Assembly: GCF_036026595.1 (NCBI RefSeq)
Contig: NZ_JARZFX010000010.1
Coordinates: forward strand, 56,058 to 120,057
DNA length: 64,000 bases
DNA from: Virgibacillus_P tibetensis
GTDB lineage: Bacteria; Bacillota; Bacilli; Bacillales; Amphibacillaceae
Direction of reading: 5' to 3'
Below the pieces are notes generated by a model. That model had not been told where the DNA came from, did not search any database, and was given only the letters and a program-made list of their open reading frames with translations. This document shows positions 16,855 through 25,938 of this stretch, one piece after another; positions within the stretch are counted from its first letter, which is position 1; each line of letters begins with the position of its first letter. The position numbers and the translations under genes were made by a program.

Positions 16855-18144
16855 ATGTCCTCAGTAGTAGTAGTTGGAACACAGTGGGGCGATGAGGGAA
16901 AAGGGAAGATTACCGACTTTTTATCGCAAAATGCAGAAGTTGTTGCTCGTTACCAAGGAGGAAACAATGCTGGTCACACGATAAAGTTTGACGGAGTGAC
17001 GTATAAATTGCATTTAATCCCATCTGGAATATTCTTTGAAGATAAAATTTGTGTTTTAGGTAATGGCATGGTTATTGATCCAAAGGCGTTTATGGAGGAA
17101 ATAGCTTATCTTCACGAACGTAATGTGGCTACAGATAATTTGCGAATAAGTAATCGCGCGCATGTTATTTTACCGTATCACTTAAAATTGGATATCCTGC
17201 AAGAAGAAGAAAAAGGGATTAACAAAATTGGTACAACGAAAAAAGGCATTGGCCCAGCATACATGGACAAAGCAGCTCGTATGGGCATACGTATAGTTGA
17301 TCTGCTGGATAAAGAAACGTTCCGTTCGAAATTAGAACAAAACTTAAAAGAGAAAAACCGTTTATTTAAAAAAGTATATGAAGTGGACTCCATTCAGGTG
17401 GAAGACATTTTAGAAGAATACTACGAATATGGACAGCAAATGGCTCAATATGTTGTGGATACATCAGTGGTATTAAATGACGCACTTGACGAGGGACGTC
17501 GTGTTTTATTTGAAGGAGCACAAGGCGTTATGCTTGATATTGATCAAGGAACATATCCGTTTGTTACATCATCCAACCCAATTGCTGGTGGAGTAACAAT
17601 TGGTTCAGGCGTTGGTCCAACGAAAATCAAACATGTGGTCGGTGTATCCAAGGCTTATACTACCCGTGTAGGAGACGGACCTTTCCCGACGGAGCTGCAT
17701 GATGACATAGGTAATCAAATCCGTGAAGTTGGTCGTGAATATGGGACAACAACAGGCAGACCCCGCCGCGTAGGATGGTTTGATAGTGTGGTTGTTCGTC
17801 ATGCACGCAGAGTAAGCGGAATTACGGATTTATCACTTAATTCAATTGATGTATTAACTGGAATTGAGACATTAAAGATTTGTGTTTCTTACCGCTACAA
17901 AGGTGAAATTATTAATGAATTTCCAGCTAGCTTAAAAGAGCTGGGAGAGTGCGAGCCCATTTTTGAAGAAATGCCTGGTTGGACGGAAGATATAACAGGT
18001 GTAAGAAGCCTGCATGAGCTTCCAGTAAATGCCCGTCATTATCTAGAACGCATATCTCAGTTAACGGGAATTCCTTTATCAATTTTCTCTGTTGGTCCTG
18101 ACCGAACACAAACAAATGTTGTTCGAAGTGTATACAGCAATTAA
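16855..18144 (+). CDS. purA: Adenylosuccinate synthetase
   Basis: Joins IMP and aspartate with GTP hydrolysis, the first committed step to AMP. The 429 residues begin SSVVVVGTQWGDEGKGKITD, with the GDEGKGK phosphate loop and catalytic aspartate. The other family blocks are GGNNAGHTI, TTKKGIGPAYMDKAARMGIR, LFEGAQGVMLDIDQGTYPFVTSSN and TGRPRRVGWFD. GGAGGTGCGTT precedes the ATG. It is transcribed alone from a PurR-controlled promoter, as in other Bacilli. Confidence 0.98.
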   Translation: MSSVVVVGTQWGDEGKGKITDFLSQNAEVVARYQGGNNAGHTIKFDGVTYKLHLIPSGIFFEDKICVLGNGMVIDPKAFMEEIAYLHERNVATDNLRISNRAHVILPYHLKLDILQEEEKGINKIGTTKKGIGPAYMDKAARMGIRIVDLLDKETFRSKLEQNLKEKNRLFKKVYEVDSIQVEDILEEYYEYGQQMAQYVVDTSVVLNDALDEGRRVLFEGAQGVMLDIDQGTYPFVTSSNPIAGGVTIGSGVGPTKIKHVVGVSKAYTTRVGDGPFPTELHDDIGNQIREVGREYGTTTGRPRRVGWFDSVVVRHARRVSGITDLSLNSIDVLTGIETLKICVSYRYKGEIINEFPASLKELGECEPIFEEMPGWTEDITGVRSLHELPVNARHYLERISQLTGIPLSIFSVGPDRTQTNVVRSVYSN

Positions 18145-18153
18145 AAACCCCCT

Positions 18154-18188
18154 GAGGTCATCGTTAGTTAGATGGCCTCTTTAATTTG
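18154..18188 (+). terminator. Probable terminator after purA
   Basis: GAGGTCATC / GATGGCCTC stem with one G-T pair, followed by TTTAATTT. It lies 10 bases after the stop. Confidence 0.65.
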
Positions 18189-18389
18189 GACCTATAGGCA
18201 GTCGCACCTTCTTATAAGAGACAACCCTCCAACATCCCAGTAAATTGTTCTAAAATGTAAATATTTGTAAGGTATTATACAGTTTCTTTACAAAGCATGA
18301 AAATCTATTTCTAATCCTATTGACCTATGATAGATTTAGAGAGGGACTTGAGAATGCCCTTTTTTAAGAGATAAGAAAAGCATAAATTT

Positions 18390-18460
18390 GGCATCATACG
18401 GGTGTCGTACAGGCCAAACGACAATAAACGGGCGCCTTGCGCTTTTGTTCTTATGGTTCT
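18390..18460. repeat. Dispersed intergenic repeat, copy 1
   Basis: A segment with CGGGTGTCGTAC followed by ACAATAAACGGGCGCCTTGCGCTTTTGTTC recurs in similar form at 27285-27345 (GGTCGTAC ... GGCAATAACCGGACGCTTGTGCCTTTGTTC). Both copies are GC-richer than their AT-rich surroundings and lie between genes. The rest of the 442-bp gap before 18587 holds the purA terminator and three perfect copies of AGAGATAT at 18527-18550, with no gene. Confidence 0.5.
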
Positions 18461-18586
18461 TTTAGTACGGGGGTGCTTTTTAGACAAGTTAACGCCGCAG
18501 AGAAACTATATAAACATTTAAATGATAGAGATATAGAGATATAGAGATATAAGAGATGGTCAGGGTTAGAGGGGGATTAATCAAAC

Positions 18587-20080
18587 GTGTTTAAAGGATG
18601 GAAGAGTAACTATAGCAATGTAGAGAGAAGTAGTCTATTTAAAAAGGTAATAGCTGTGCTGTGTATAGGTTTTTTCTTACCAATTTCAACAGTTTATGCG
18701 GAAGAAGAAAGCATTGAATTAGAATCGGTTTACCATGTATACATAGATGAAAAATATATCGGACAAGTAGATGATACGGAAGTAATTGATCGTGTTATCG
18801 ATCAAAAGCTTTCCGCACAATCCGATAAGTATAAAGACATAAATATAACAATTGGACAAGATGTTTCTGTTATTTCAGAAAGTGTTTTTAATCCAAAATC
18901 AAACAATACAAAGGTGAGAAAAGCTTTGGAAGAACAGCTTACTGTAATGGCTAATGCAGTAGAGCTTGTAATAGGGAAAGATACAGTGGGTTATTTCAGC
19001 GACCGGGAGTCAGCTGAAGAAGTAGTAAGTGCATATAAGACAAAGTATGTAGACAATAAAATTCTTGAAAAGATGGAAGCTGCTGAAGAGAAAAAAATGG
19101 AGATGAACAGCTCCGTTATCGAGGATGGCCCCAAAAAAAAGAACAAAGTAATTCCTGCTATCGATGAAACCATTATCAAAGGTGTAGAACTGTCAGATGA
19201 AGTGTCTTTCTCCGAACAAAAAGTCCTGCCTGAAGAAGTTCTTCATGTAGAACAAGGCATTAAAATGCTGGAAAAAGGGACACTATCCGAAGAAGTCCAT
19301 CAGGTTAGTGAGGGCGAGGTTATTGGTGGAATTGCCAGTAAATATAATTTATCTACAGAAAAGCTGCTTGAACTGAATCAAGATTTAGATGAAGATTCCT
19401 TGCTGCAAATTGGTCAGGAAATTAATGTTACGGAGTATAAGCCCTTTGTTGATGTAATAGTTAGGGAAGAAATGATGGTAGAAGAAACGATTTCTTATGA
19501 GACCGAGATCATCGAATCAGATGACCTTTATAAAGGTGATAAAGAAGTAAAGCAAGAAGGTAAAGATGGTCAGATGGAAGTACATTATGCGATTGAGAAG
19601 CGAAACGGCAAACAGACAGGTAAAGAGAAGCTGACCGAAAACATTACCAAGGAAGCTGTAAATGAAGTAATTATAAAAGGTACAAAGGTAATCTCTTCTC
19701 GTGGTACAGGGGAAATGGCATGGCCAGCAGTTGGTGGGTATATTTCCAGTCACGTTGGTGAGCGCTGGGGTAGAATGCATAAGGGTATCGATATAGCCCG
19801 TCCAAGTAATAGTACGATAAAAGCAGCAGATAATGGAACCATTGAATATGCTGGTTATGATAATGGAGGCTATGGGAACAAAATTGTAATTAACCATAAT
19901 AATGGCATGAAAACGATTTATGCTCATCTTGCATCGATAAGCGTCAGTCCAGGTCAAACCGTGGAAAAAGGAAGTAAAATAGGGGTAATGGGCTCAACTG
20001 GTAATTCAACAGGGGTTCACTTACACTTTGAAGTATATAAAAATGGTTCGTTGAAAAACCCCGTAGATTATTTAAACTAA
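18587..20080 (+). CDS. Cell-wall endopeptidase with LysM, G5 and M23 domains
   Basis: Secreted zinc metallopeptidase predicted to cut peptidoglycan cross-bridges. The N-terminus has a signal peptide or anchor (LFKKVIAVLCIGFFLPISTVYAEE). Two YabE-like repeats follow, then a LysM domain (about 243-285, VIGGIASKYNLSTEKLLELN), a G5 domain (about 290-365) and an M23 domain with HKGIDIARP, YAHL and the HLHFEVYKNG zinc motif. Translation probably starts at GTG with AGGGGGATTAATC upstream. Its position before the WalRK operon fits a wall-hydrolase role, though I did not find a canonical WalR box in front of it. A weaker hairpin (20086-20127) follows the stop. Confidence 0.9.
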   Translation: MFKGWKSNYSNVERSSLFKKVIAVLCIGFFLPISTVYAEEESIELESVYHVYIDEKYIGQVDDTEVIDRVIDQKLSAQSDKYKDINITIGQDVSVISESVFNPKSNNTKVRKALEEQLTVMANAVELVIGKDTVGYFSDRESAEEVVSAYKTKYVDNKILEKMEAAEEKKMEMNSSVIEDGPKKKNKVIPAIDETIIKGVELSDEVSFSEQKVLPEEVLHVEQGIKMLEKGTLSEEVHQVSEGEVIGGIASKYNLSTEKLLELNQDLDEDSLLQIGQEINVTEYKPFVDVIVREEMMVEETISYETEIIESDDLYKGDKEVKQEGKDGQMEVHYAIEKRNGKQTGKEKLTENITKEAVNEVIIKGTKVISSRGTGEMAWPAVGGYISSHVGERWGRMHKGIDIARPSNSTIKAADNGTIEYAGYDNGGYGNKIVINHNNGMKTIYAHLASISVSPGQTVEKGSKIGVMGSTGNSTGVHLHFEVYKNGSLKNPVDYLN

Positions 20081-20286
20081 TTATATGAAGGCTGACTTCT
20101 GAGGCTTGCTCCACAGAGTTAGCCTTATTTATGTATCAGCTGATAAATGAGGGAAGAGTCATTATCCAAAGCGAAAAAACTTCAGTCCCAAGAGGTATTT
20201 ATTGAGAACTAATGGCAACTGAAGACATTTGATCGAAAGTGCGATAAAATAGAGAGTAGGAATGAGATAAAAAGGATGTGGCAAAG

Positions 20287-20991
20287 ATGAGTCAGAAAAT
20301 TTTAGTAGTAGATGATGAACAGCCTATTGCAGATATATTAAAATTCAACTTAGAAAAAGAAGGTTACCAGGTAGTTTTAGCATATGATGGTGATGAAGCA
20401 GTTGCAGTTGCTGAAGCGGAAAAGCCTGATTTAATATTATTAGACATTATGTTACCAAACAAAGACGGAAATGAAGTTTGTCGGGAAATCAGAAAAACTC
20501 AGATGATGCCGATAATTATGCTGACAGCGAAGGACTCGGAAATTGATAAAGTTTTAGGACTTGAGCTTGGGGCAGATGACTATGTAACAAAGCCTTTCAG
20601 TAATCGTGAGGTAATTGCCCGGGTTAAAGCAAACCTGCGCAGGCAGCAAGCTGTACCCGATGATACCGTAAAAGCTACCAAGGATATCGTGATTGGTAAT
20701 CTGATTGTGCATCCGGATGCTTATGTTGTGTCACGAGATGGTGTCCAAATTGAACTGACACACCGGGAATTTGAGTTACTGCATTATTTAGCACGCCATA
20801 TGGGACAAGTAATGACACGTGAGCATTTACTTGAAACGGTATGGGGATATGATTATTTTGGGGATGTACGTACAGTGGATGTAACTGTAAGAAGACTTCG
20901 TGAAAAAATTGAAGAAAGTCCTAGTAATCCAGTGTGGATCGTTACCCGCAGAGGTGTTGGATATTATTTGCGTAATCCAGATCAGGAGTAG
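20287..20991 (+). CDS. walR: Essential response regulator WalR (YycF)
   Basis: OmpR-family response regulator of the essential WalRK system controlling wall hydrolases. The 234 residues have the receiver domain (KILVVDDEQPIADILKFNLEKEGY, phospho-acceptor aspartate in LILLDIMLPN, lysine in VTKPF). The winged-helix output domain follows, with LTHREFELLHYLARHMGQVMTREHLLETVWGYDYFGDVRTVDVTVRRLREKIE. The ATG at 20287 is chosen because AAGGA lies 10 bases upstream; an in-frame GTG at 20278 is too close to that site. First gene of walR-walK-yycH-yycI-walJ-htrA. Confidence 0.97.
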   Translation: MSQKILVVDDEQPIADILKFNLEKEGYQVVLAYDGDEAVAVAEAEKPDLILLDIMLPNKDGNEVCREIRKTQMMPIIMLTAKDSEIDKVLGLELGADDYVTKPFSNREVIARVKANLRRQQAVPDDTVKATKDIVIGNLIVHPDAYVVSRDGVQIELTHREFELLHYLARHMGQVMTREHLLETVWGYDYFGDVRTVDVTVRRLREKIEESPSNPVWIVTRRGVGYYLRNPDQE

Positions 20992-20997
20992 TTGTAC

Positions 20998-22827
20998 ATG
21001 AATAAAGTTGGTTTTTTTCGATCGATACAATTAAAGTTTATTATTATATATATTCTCTTGTTGCTTATAGCCATACAGGTTATTGGTTCTTTTTTCACAA
21101 GAGAGCTGGAGACAGAGCTTCTTGATACGTTCAAAGGCTCGGTTAATGATCGTGTAGAATTATTAAGTTATAACTTGGAACAAGCATTTAACAGAGATCG
21201 TGAGGATGGAGAAGAACCAACTTTACAACAGGAAGTGCAGAGCATTGTATCTGATGTAGGGACCAATGATATTACGACGCTCCAGGTTATTAACAATCAG
21301 AGTCGTATCATCAGCACAAATGACTCATTGAATCCGGATGATATTAATAAAAAGACAACGAGGGATATTGTGCAGCAAGCACTATTCTTTGATTCACCTC
21401 AACAAAAAACGTTATATAATGCGGAAACAGGTAACCAGGTATATGTGAAGGCTGTACCACTATTTAATGATGAAAACATTGTAGTTGGGGTAGTTTATTT
21501 AGAAGCATCGCTTGAAGGAGTCAATAAGCAGCTTCAAAATATAAATGAAATCTTCTTAAATGGATCTATTCTGGCAATTACAGTTTCTGCATTCATTGGA
21601 ATATTAGTAGCGAGAACGATCACAAAGCCAATAATAGAAATGCGCAGACAGGCACAGACTATGGCCAGAGGGGATTTCACTCAGAAGGTTAATGTGTATG
21701 GAAAAGATGAAATTGGGCATTTGGCAGAAACCTTCAATGACTTAAATAGTCGTTTAAAACATTCCTACGCAAAAATAGAAGAAGAACGAAGGAAACTTAG
21801 CTCCGTTCTCTCCAATATGTCAGATGGTGTTATAGCTACGGATAACAGTGGGTCAGTAACATTAATGAACGGAGCTGCTGGAAAGCTGATTGGTCAAAAC
21901 CCGGATGATATAATTGGTGAATTTCTGCTCGATGTTTTACAGTTGGAAGAAAAAGTGGTTGATATTACAGAATTACAGGATAGTGGCTCTATGATTATCG
22001 ATTTTAGCGACGATGACCAAGTCTTTTTAATTCGCTCGAATTTCTCAACCGTTTCTGATGATGAGGGAGAAGTAACAGGCTTTATTACAGTTATTAGTGA
22101 CGTTACCGAGCAGGAGAAAGTAGAGCAGGAGAGACGCGATTTTGTTTCAAACGTTTCACACGAATTACGAACACCTTTAACAACTATGCGCAGCTATATC
22201 GAGGCATTAACTGATGGAGCTTGGGAAGATAAAGAAATTGCTCCTAAATTCCTTGGAGTAGCCCAAAATGAAACGGAACGAATGATTCGTATGGTTAATG
22301 ATTTATTGCAGCTCTCCAGAATGGATGCTGAAGAGTACCCATTACAAAAAGAGCGTACAGAGTTTGTTGACTATTTCCATCAGGTTATTGATCGGTTTGA
22401 TATGAATATACCGGAGCATATTAAGCTTCAACGTGATATGCCAAAAGGACAGTTTATGGTTTGGCTGGATAAGGATAAAATGACCCAGGTACTGGATAAT
22501 ATTATTTCGAATGCAATTAAATATTCACCAGAAGGCGGCAAAATAAGCTTAAAAGTAGAAAATAAACGACATTTTCTTTTAGTTAGTGTACAGGACCAGG
22601 GAATGGGTATTGCCTATGATAAGCTGGAGAAAATATTTGAACGTTTTTATAGAGCAGACAGAGCAAGAACAAGGAAGCTTGGCGGAACTGGTCTCGGTCT
22701 GGCAATAGCGAAGGAACTGGTGGAAGCTCACCACGGGAAAATATGGGCGAAAAGCCAAGAAGGTAAAGGGACAACTGTTCTCTTTATGCTTCCGCTAATG
22801 AATCATAAGCGGGGGAATGTAAAATGA
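20998..22827 (+). CDS. walK: Essential sensor histidine kinase WalK (YycG)
   Basis: Membrane sensor kinase that phosphorylates WalR. In order the 609 residues have TM1 (about 12-32), an extracytoplasmic sensor domain (to about 180), TM2 (about 183-204), HAMP (ARTITKPIIEMRRQAQTMARGDF), a PAS domain (SSVLSNMSDGVIATDNSG), HisKA with VSNVSHELRTPLTTM, and the ATPase domain with NAIKYSP, DQGMGI and GGTGLGLAIAKELV. The ATG at 20998 has AGGAG 8 bases upstream, inside the end of walR. The gene overlaps yycH by four bases. Confidence 0.97.
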   Translation: MNKVGFFRSIQLKFIIIYILLLLIAIQVIGSFFTRELETELLDTFKGSVNDRVELLSYNLEQAFNRDREDGEEPTLQQEVQSIVSDVGTNDITTLQVINNQSRIISTNDSLNPDDINKKTTRDIVQQALFFDSPQQKTLYNAETGNQVYVKAVPLFNDENIVVGVVYLEASLEGVNKQLQNINEIFLNGSILAITVSAFIGILVARTITKPIIEMRRQAQTMARGDFTQKVNVYGKDEIGHLAETFNDLNSRLKHSYAKIEEERRKLSSVLSNMSDGVIATDNSGSVTLMNGAAGKLIGQNPDDIIGEFLLDVLQLEEKVVDITELQDSGSMIIDFSDDDQVFLIRSNFSTVSDDEGEVTGFITVISDVTEQEKVEQERRDFVSNVSHELRTPLTTMRSYIEALTDGAWEDKEIAPKFLGVAQNETERMIRMVNDLLQLSRMDAEEYPLQKERTEFVDYFHQVIDRFDMNIPEHIKLQRDMPKGQFMVWLDKDKMTQVLDNIISNAIKYSPEGGKISLKVENKRHFLLVSVQDQGMGIAYDKLEKIFERFYRADRARTRKLGGTGLGLAIAKELVEAHHGKIWAKSQEGKGTTVLFMLPLMNHKRGNVK

Positions 22828-24140
22828 AACTGGAAACGGCAAAGTCATTCTTATTAACTATATTAGTAGGAGTAAGTTTATTACTAACATTTGGGTTATG
22901 GAGCTCTCAACCGAATAGTGCACAATTAAATAACGCGCAATTGTTAAATGAAGTGGACTTGGGTGGAGAAGATGAATCGAAGAGAAGTTTGATTGAACCA
23001 AGGAAGATAATTTTTCACTCGAATGAATCACACTATGGCTTCGAAAATCCTAAGGATCGAAAAAAATTATATGAGGATATGCAATCATGGGTTTTATACA
23101 ACTTTACAACAGGTGGAGCAACAAATCGCTCGTCAAGTAACCAAACGGTAGAAGTAATCTTTCCAGACGCCATCCCGATGGAGGTAGTAAGCATTCTCTT
23201 TACTTTAAATGAAGAGGTAGAACTCCCGAACTGGTCGTTTGAGCAAGTGTACTTTGAATTTAGCCAGGAGACACAATCACTTGAAGTTCAATTTATTTCC
23301 ATCGATGGACGTCGGCAAGCAAACGCCGTTATAAATGACTCAGTTAATTACCATCAGCTGTGGTCTATTATGTCGTCTCTTGACGGATTGACGGAATACA
23401 CATTGCTTGGTAAGAGTGAATCAGCGATCTATATACCACTTGAAAAACCAAATTTAAAGAGACATTCCATTCCAGTTAATAGTATTGACCCGAGATTAAT
23501 GGTGGATGCCCTGTTTGCAAACCCATCAGTAGTTAGCCTTTCTAACTCACCTAATAGAGGTGGCCCTTATTATACAGATTCACAGAGGGAATTGTCCGTG
23601 AATGAAAACAGAACAAGCCTGGAGTACTTTAATCCAGTCTCTGATGACTTTGAACCTATGAGTACAGTGAATCTCCTGGACAGAAGTATCCAGAGTATAA
23701 ATGATCATAAGGGGTGGTTAGAGGAGTATAACTTATTGAATATAGAACCTGCCTTAAATAAAATAGAATATCAAATGTTCTATGAAGGATTTCCTGTATT
23801 CAATAACAGTGGACTTTCTACTATGACGCAAGAATGGCGTAATCAGGAACTTTTCCGTTACCAGCGGCCTCTTTTCAGGTTAAGTAATTCGGCTGGAAGT
23901 GGGAGTGAAACTGTCGATGTGTCATCCGGAGGCGACATTGCTTACAACTTAAGGGACGAATTTGACAATGACTCCGGTGTAGAGCATATAAGAGATATTG
24001 AATTAGGATACCGTCTAACGTATCAAAGTAATGACCTGAATGATTATATAACCCTCGATCCTGCATGGTACATGAATTATAACGGCACCTGGCAGGAAAT
24101 TAAATTTGAAGAATTTTCACCAGTTGAAGGGAGGGACTGA
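22824..24140 (+). CDS. yycH: WalK regulator YycH
   Basis: Extracytoplasmic protein anchored by one N-terminal helix (SFLLTILVGVSLLLTFGLW) that, with YycI, contacts the WalK transmembrane helices and restrains the kinase. The 438 residues are poorly conserved apart from LVDALFANPSVV-like and YYTDSQRELSVNE-like blocks, the latter being the usual YycH landmark. The start overlaps the walK stop (ATGA) and the stop is 2 bases before yycI. Assigned by operon position plus family pattern. Confidence 0.93.
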   Translation: MKLETAKSFLLTILVGVSLLLTFGLWSSQPNSAQLNNAQLLNEVDLGGEDESKRSLIEPRKIIFHSNESHYGFENPKDRKKLYEDMQSWVLYNFTTGGATNRSSSNQTVEVIFPDAIPMEVVSILFTLNEEVELPNWSFEQVYFEFSQETQSLEVQFISIDGRRQANAVINDSVNYHQLWSIMSSLDGLTEYTLLGKSESAIYIPLEKPNLKRHSIPVNSIDPRLMVDALFANPSVVSLSNSPNRGGPYYTDSQRELSVNENRTSLEYFNPVSDDFEPMSTVNLLDRSIQSINDHKGWLEEYNLLNIEPALNKIEYQMFYEGFPVFNNSGLSTMTQEWRNQELFRYQRPLFRLSNSAGSGSETVDVSSGGDIAYNLRDEFDNDSGVEHIRDIELGYRLTYQSNDLNDYITLDPAWYMNYNGTWQEIKFEEFSPVEGRD

Positions 24141-24142
24141 GA

Positions 24143-25069
24143 ATGCAATGGAGCCAGATAAAAACAATATTCATTCTCTGTTTCCTCATTCTGGATATCT
24201 ATTTATTAATTCAATTCGTGGACAAACGAAATGAAGCTGATATCGATGTGATAAGTCAACCTGAATCCTCTTTCGACGATCGTCTTAAAAATGAAAATAT
24301 TACCGTAGGAGATATACAAGTAAATACAACAGAGGCATCACATATTTCTGTTTCTCAAAAATTATTTACTGAAGATGAGCTTAGCCAGCTGGATACTTAT
24401 GAAGATCAAACGGCAGAAATAGTTAGCAATAACATGATAGCATCCTATTTCGAAGAACCTATCCCGCTAGCGGAAAATGCGTCAGTGGCTGATATAAGTG
24501 AATTGGTAGAACAGCATATTTTATATCCGGATGACTTTAGGTACTGGGGATGGAACTCGGATTTAAATGTAATTGTATTTGTCCAGGAAAAAGATGATCG
24601 GCCGATTTATTTTAATGAATATGCTCTCTTACTACTATTTTTAACAGAAGACTATGAGTTGAGTTTCTATACCCAGGCAATGCTTGGGGATACCGAACCG
24701 CAAGGAGGTATGAAAACATTAACTAAGCCTATTCAGGCCATCGAGTCCTTGTTTAATCGAAATGAACTCGTAGAAGATGATGAGGTAACACGGATGGAAA
24801 TCGGTTATCATACAAGAATACCACTAGAAGATGGGGTGCAAATTTTTGCCCCAACGTATCGGGTAATGGTTAATGATGATCGGAATTATTTTGTGAATGC
24901 AATTGAAGGACATGTATTACCAATTAAAGATAGGGAATTTTTATTGGAAACTATAGATTCAACTATTGAAAAGATAAGAAGGTTGGATGAGGATAATGAA
25001 GTGAGAACGGAAGTTTTGCCACACCTCTACCAAATACAGGAAGAAAGTAATTGGAGTGATACAGAATGA
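24143..25069 (+). CDS. yycI: WalK regulator YycI
   Basis: Second WalK-interacting membrane protein. The 308 residues start MQWSQIKTIFILCFLILDIYLLIQF, the typical single anchor. The C-terminal half has the SFYTQAMLG and MEIGYHTRIPLEDGVQIFAPTYRVMVN blocks of YycI/YycH-like domains. It begins 2 bases after the yycH stop and overlaps walJ by four bases, so it is translationally coupled on both sides. Confidence 0.93.
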   Translation: MQWSQIKTIFILCFLILDIYLLIQFVDKRNEADIDVISQPESSFDDRLKNENITVGDIQVNTTEASHISVSQKLFTEDELSQLDTYEDQTAEIVSNNMIASYFEEPIPLAENASVADISELVEQHILYPDDFRYWGWNSDLNVIVFVQEKDDRPIYFNEYALLLLFLTEDYELSFYTQAMLGDTEPQGGMKTLTKPIQAIESLFNRNELVEDDEVTRMEIGYHTRIPLEDGVQIFAPTYRVMVNDDRNYFVNAIEGHVLPIKDREFLLETIDSTIEKIRRLDEDNEVRTEVLPHLYQIQEESNWSDTE

Positions 25070-25851
25070 CACTGCGTTTCAGTGTTTTAGCATCCGGAAG
25101 TTCAGGAAATGCATTTTATATTGAAACAGAAAAAGAAAAAATTTTAGTTGATGCTGGGCTAAGCGGGAAACAAATTGAACATTTGTTTAGTGAGATAGAG
25201 GTGGATCCATCTGCACTTACAGGTATTTTGGTTACCCATGAGCATAGTGATCATATAAAAGGTTTGGGCATTATTGCCCGGAAGTATAATCTACCAATCT
25301 ATGCAAATGAAAAAACATGGAAAGCGATGGAACGTTCGATTGGCAAAATAACGCTTGATCAAAAGTTTCTTTTTAATATGGAAGAAGTAAAGACTTTTGG
25401 AGATATGGATATTGAATCGTTTGGTGTTTCCCATGACGCTGCAGAACCAATGTTTTATACATTTCATCATGAGGGGAAAAAAGTAGCACTGGTGACCGAT
25501 TTAGGTTATGTGTCAGAACGAATAAAGAAAACAGTGGAAGATGCGGACGCATATATTTTTGAGGCAAATCATGATGTCAGTATGCTTCGAATGGGCCGCT
25601 ATCCATGGAATGTCAAAAGGCGTATTCTAGGTGATTCCGGCCATGTCTCGAACGAAGATTGCGGATTAGCTTTATCGGATATTATTGGAAATCGGACGAA
25701 ACGAATTTATTTAGCACATTTAAGCATGGATAATAATATGAAGGACCTTGCACGCATGTCGGTCGATAGTGTGCTAAAGGAAAGAGGTATTCATATAGAG
25801 TTATTTGATACCGATCCGAAAGCATCCACATCATTGTACGAGGTAGTCTAA
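25066..25851 (+). CDS. walJ: Metallo-beta-lactamase-fold exonuclease WalJ (YycJ)
   Basis: MBL-fold hydrolase of the YycJ group, linked to 5' exonuclease activity in repair and to coordination of division with replication. The 261 residues have the signature THEHSDHIKGL (about residues 55-65), an N-terminal LASGSSGNAFYI strand, LVTDLGYVSE with a metal-binding aspartate, and FEANHDVSML and GHVSNEDC further on. It overlaps yycI by four bases. Fifth gene of the wal operon. Confidence 0.96.
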   Translation: MTLRFSVLASGSSGNAFYIETEKEKILVDAGLSGKQIEHLFSEIEVDPSALTGILVTHEHSDHIKGLGIIARKYNLPIYANEKTWKAMERSIGKITLDQKFLFNMEEVKTFGDMDIESFGVSHDAAEPMFYTFHHEGKKVALVTDLGYVSERIKKTVEDADAYIFEANHDVSMLRMGRYPWNVKRRILGDSGHVSNEDCGLALSDIIGNRTKRIYLAHLSMDNNMKDLARMSVDSVLKERGIHIELFDTDPKASTSLYEVV

Positions 25852-25938
25852 TTATTTTCTGTTTATTTTTTCAGGTATTGAGGTAATACTATATCGAAGT
25901 GTTTTATTTTGTGCACATCGAAATAAGGGGTTAGATAT

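Noticed and set aside
18246..18268. Three TGT triplets at 10-bp spacing upstream of the M23 gene, resembling WalR or PhoP boxes
   Set aside because: WalR boxes need two TGTWAH hexamers 11 bp apart; here the spacing is 10 and the last base does not fit.
18300..18560. Possible c-di-AMP (ydaO-type) riboswitch before the M23 peptidase gene
   Set aside because: Such riboswitches often precede wall hydrolases, but I could not find the conserved core blocks; the region is better explained by a repeat.
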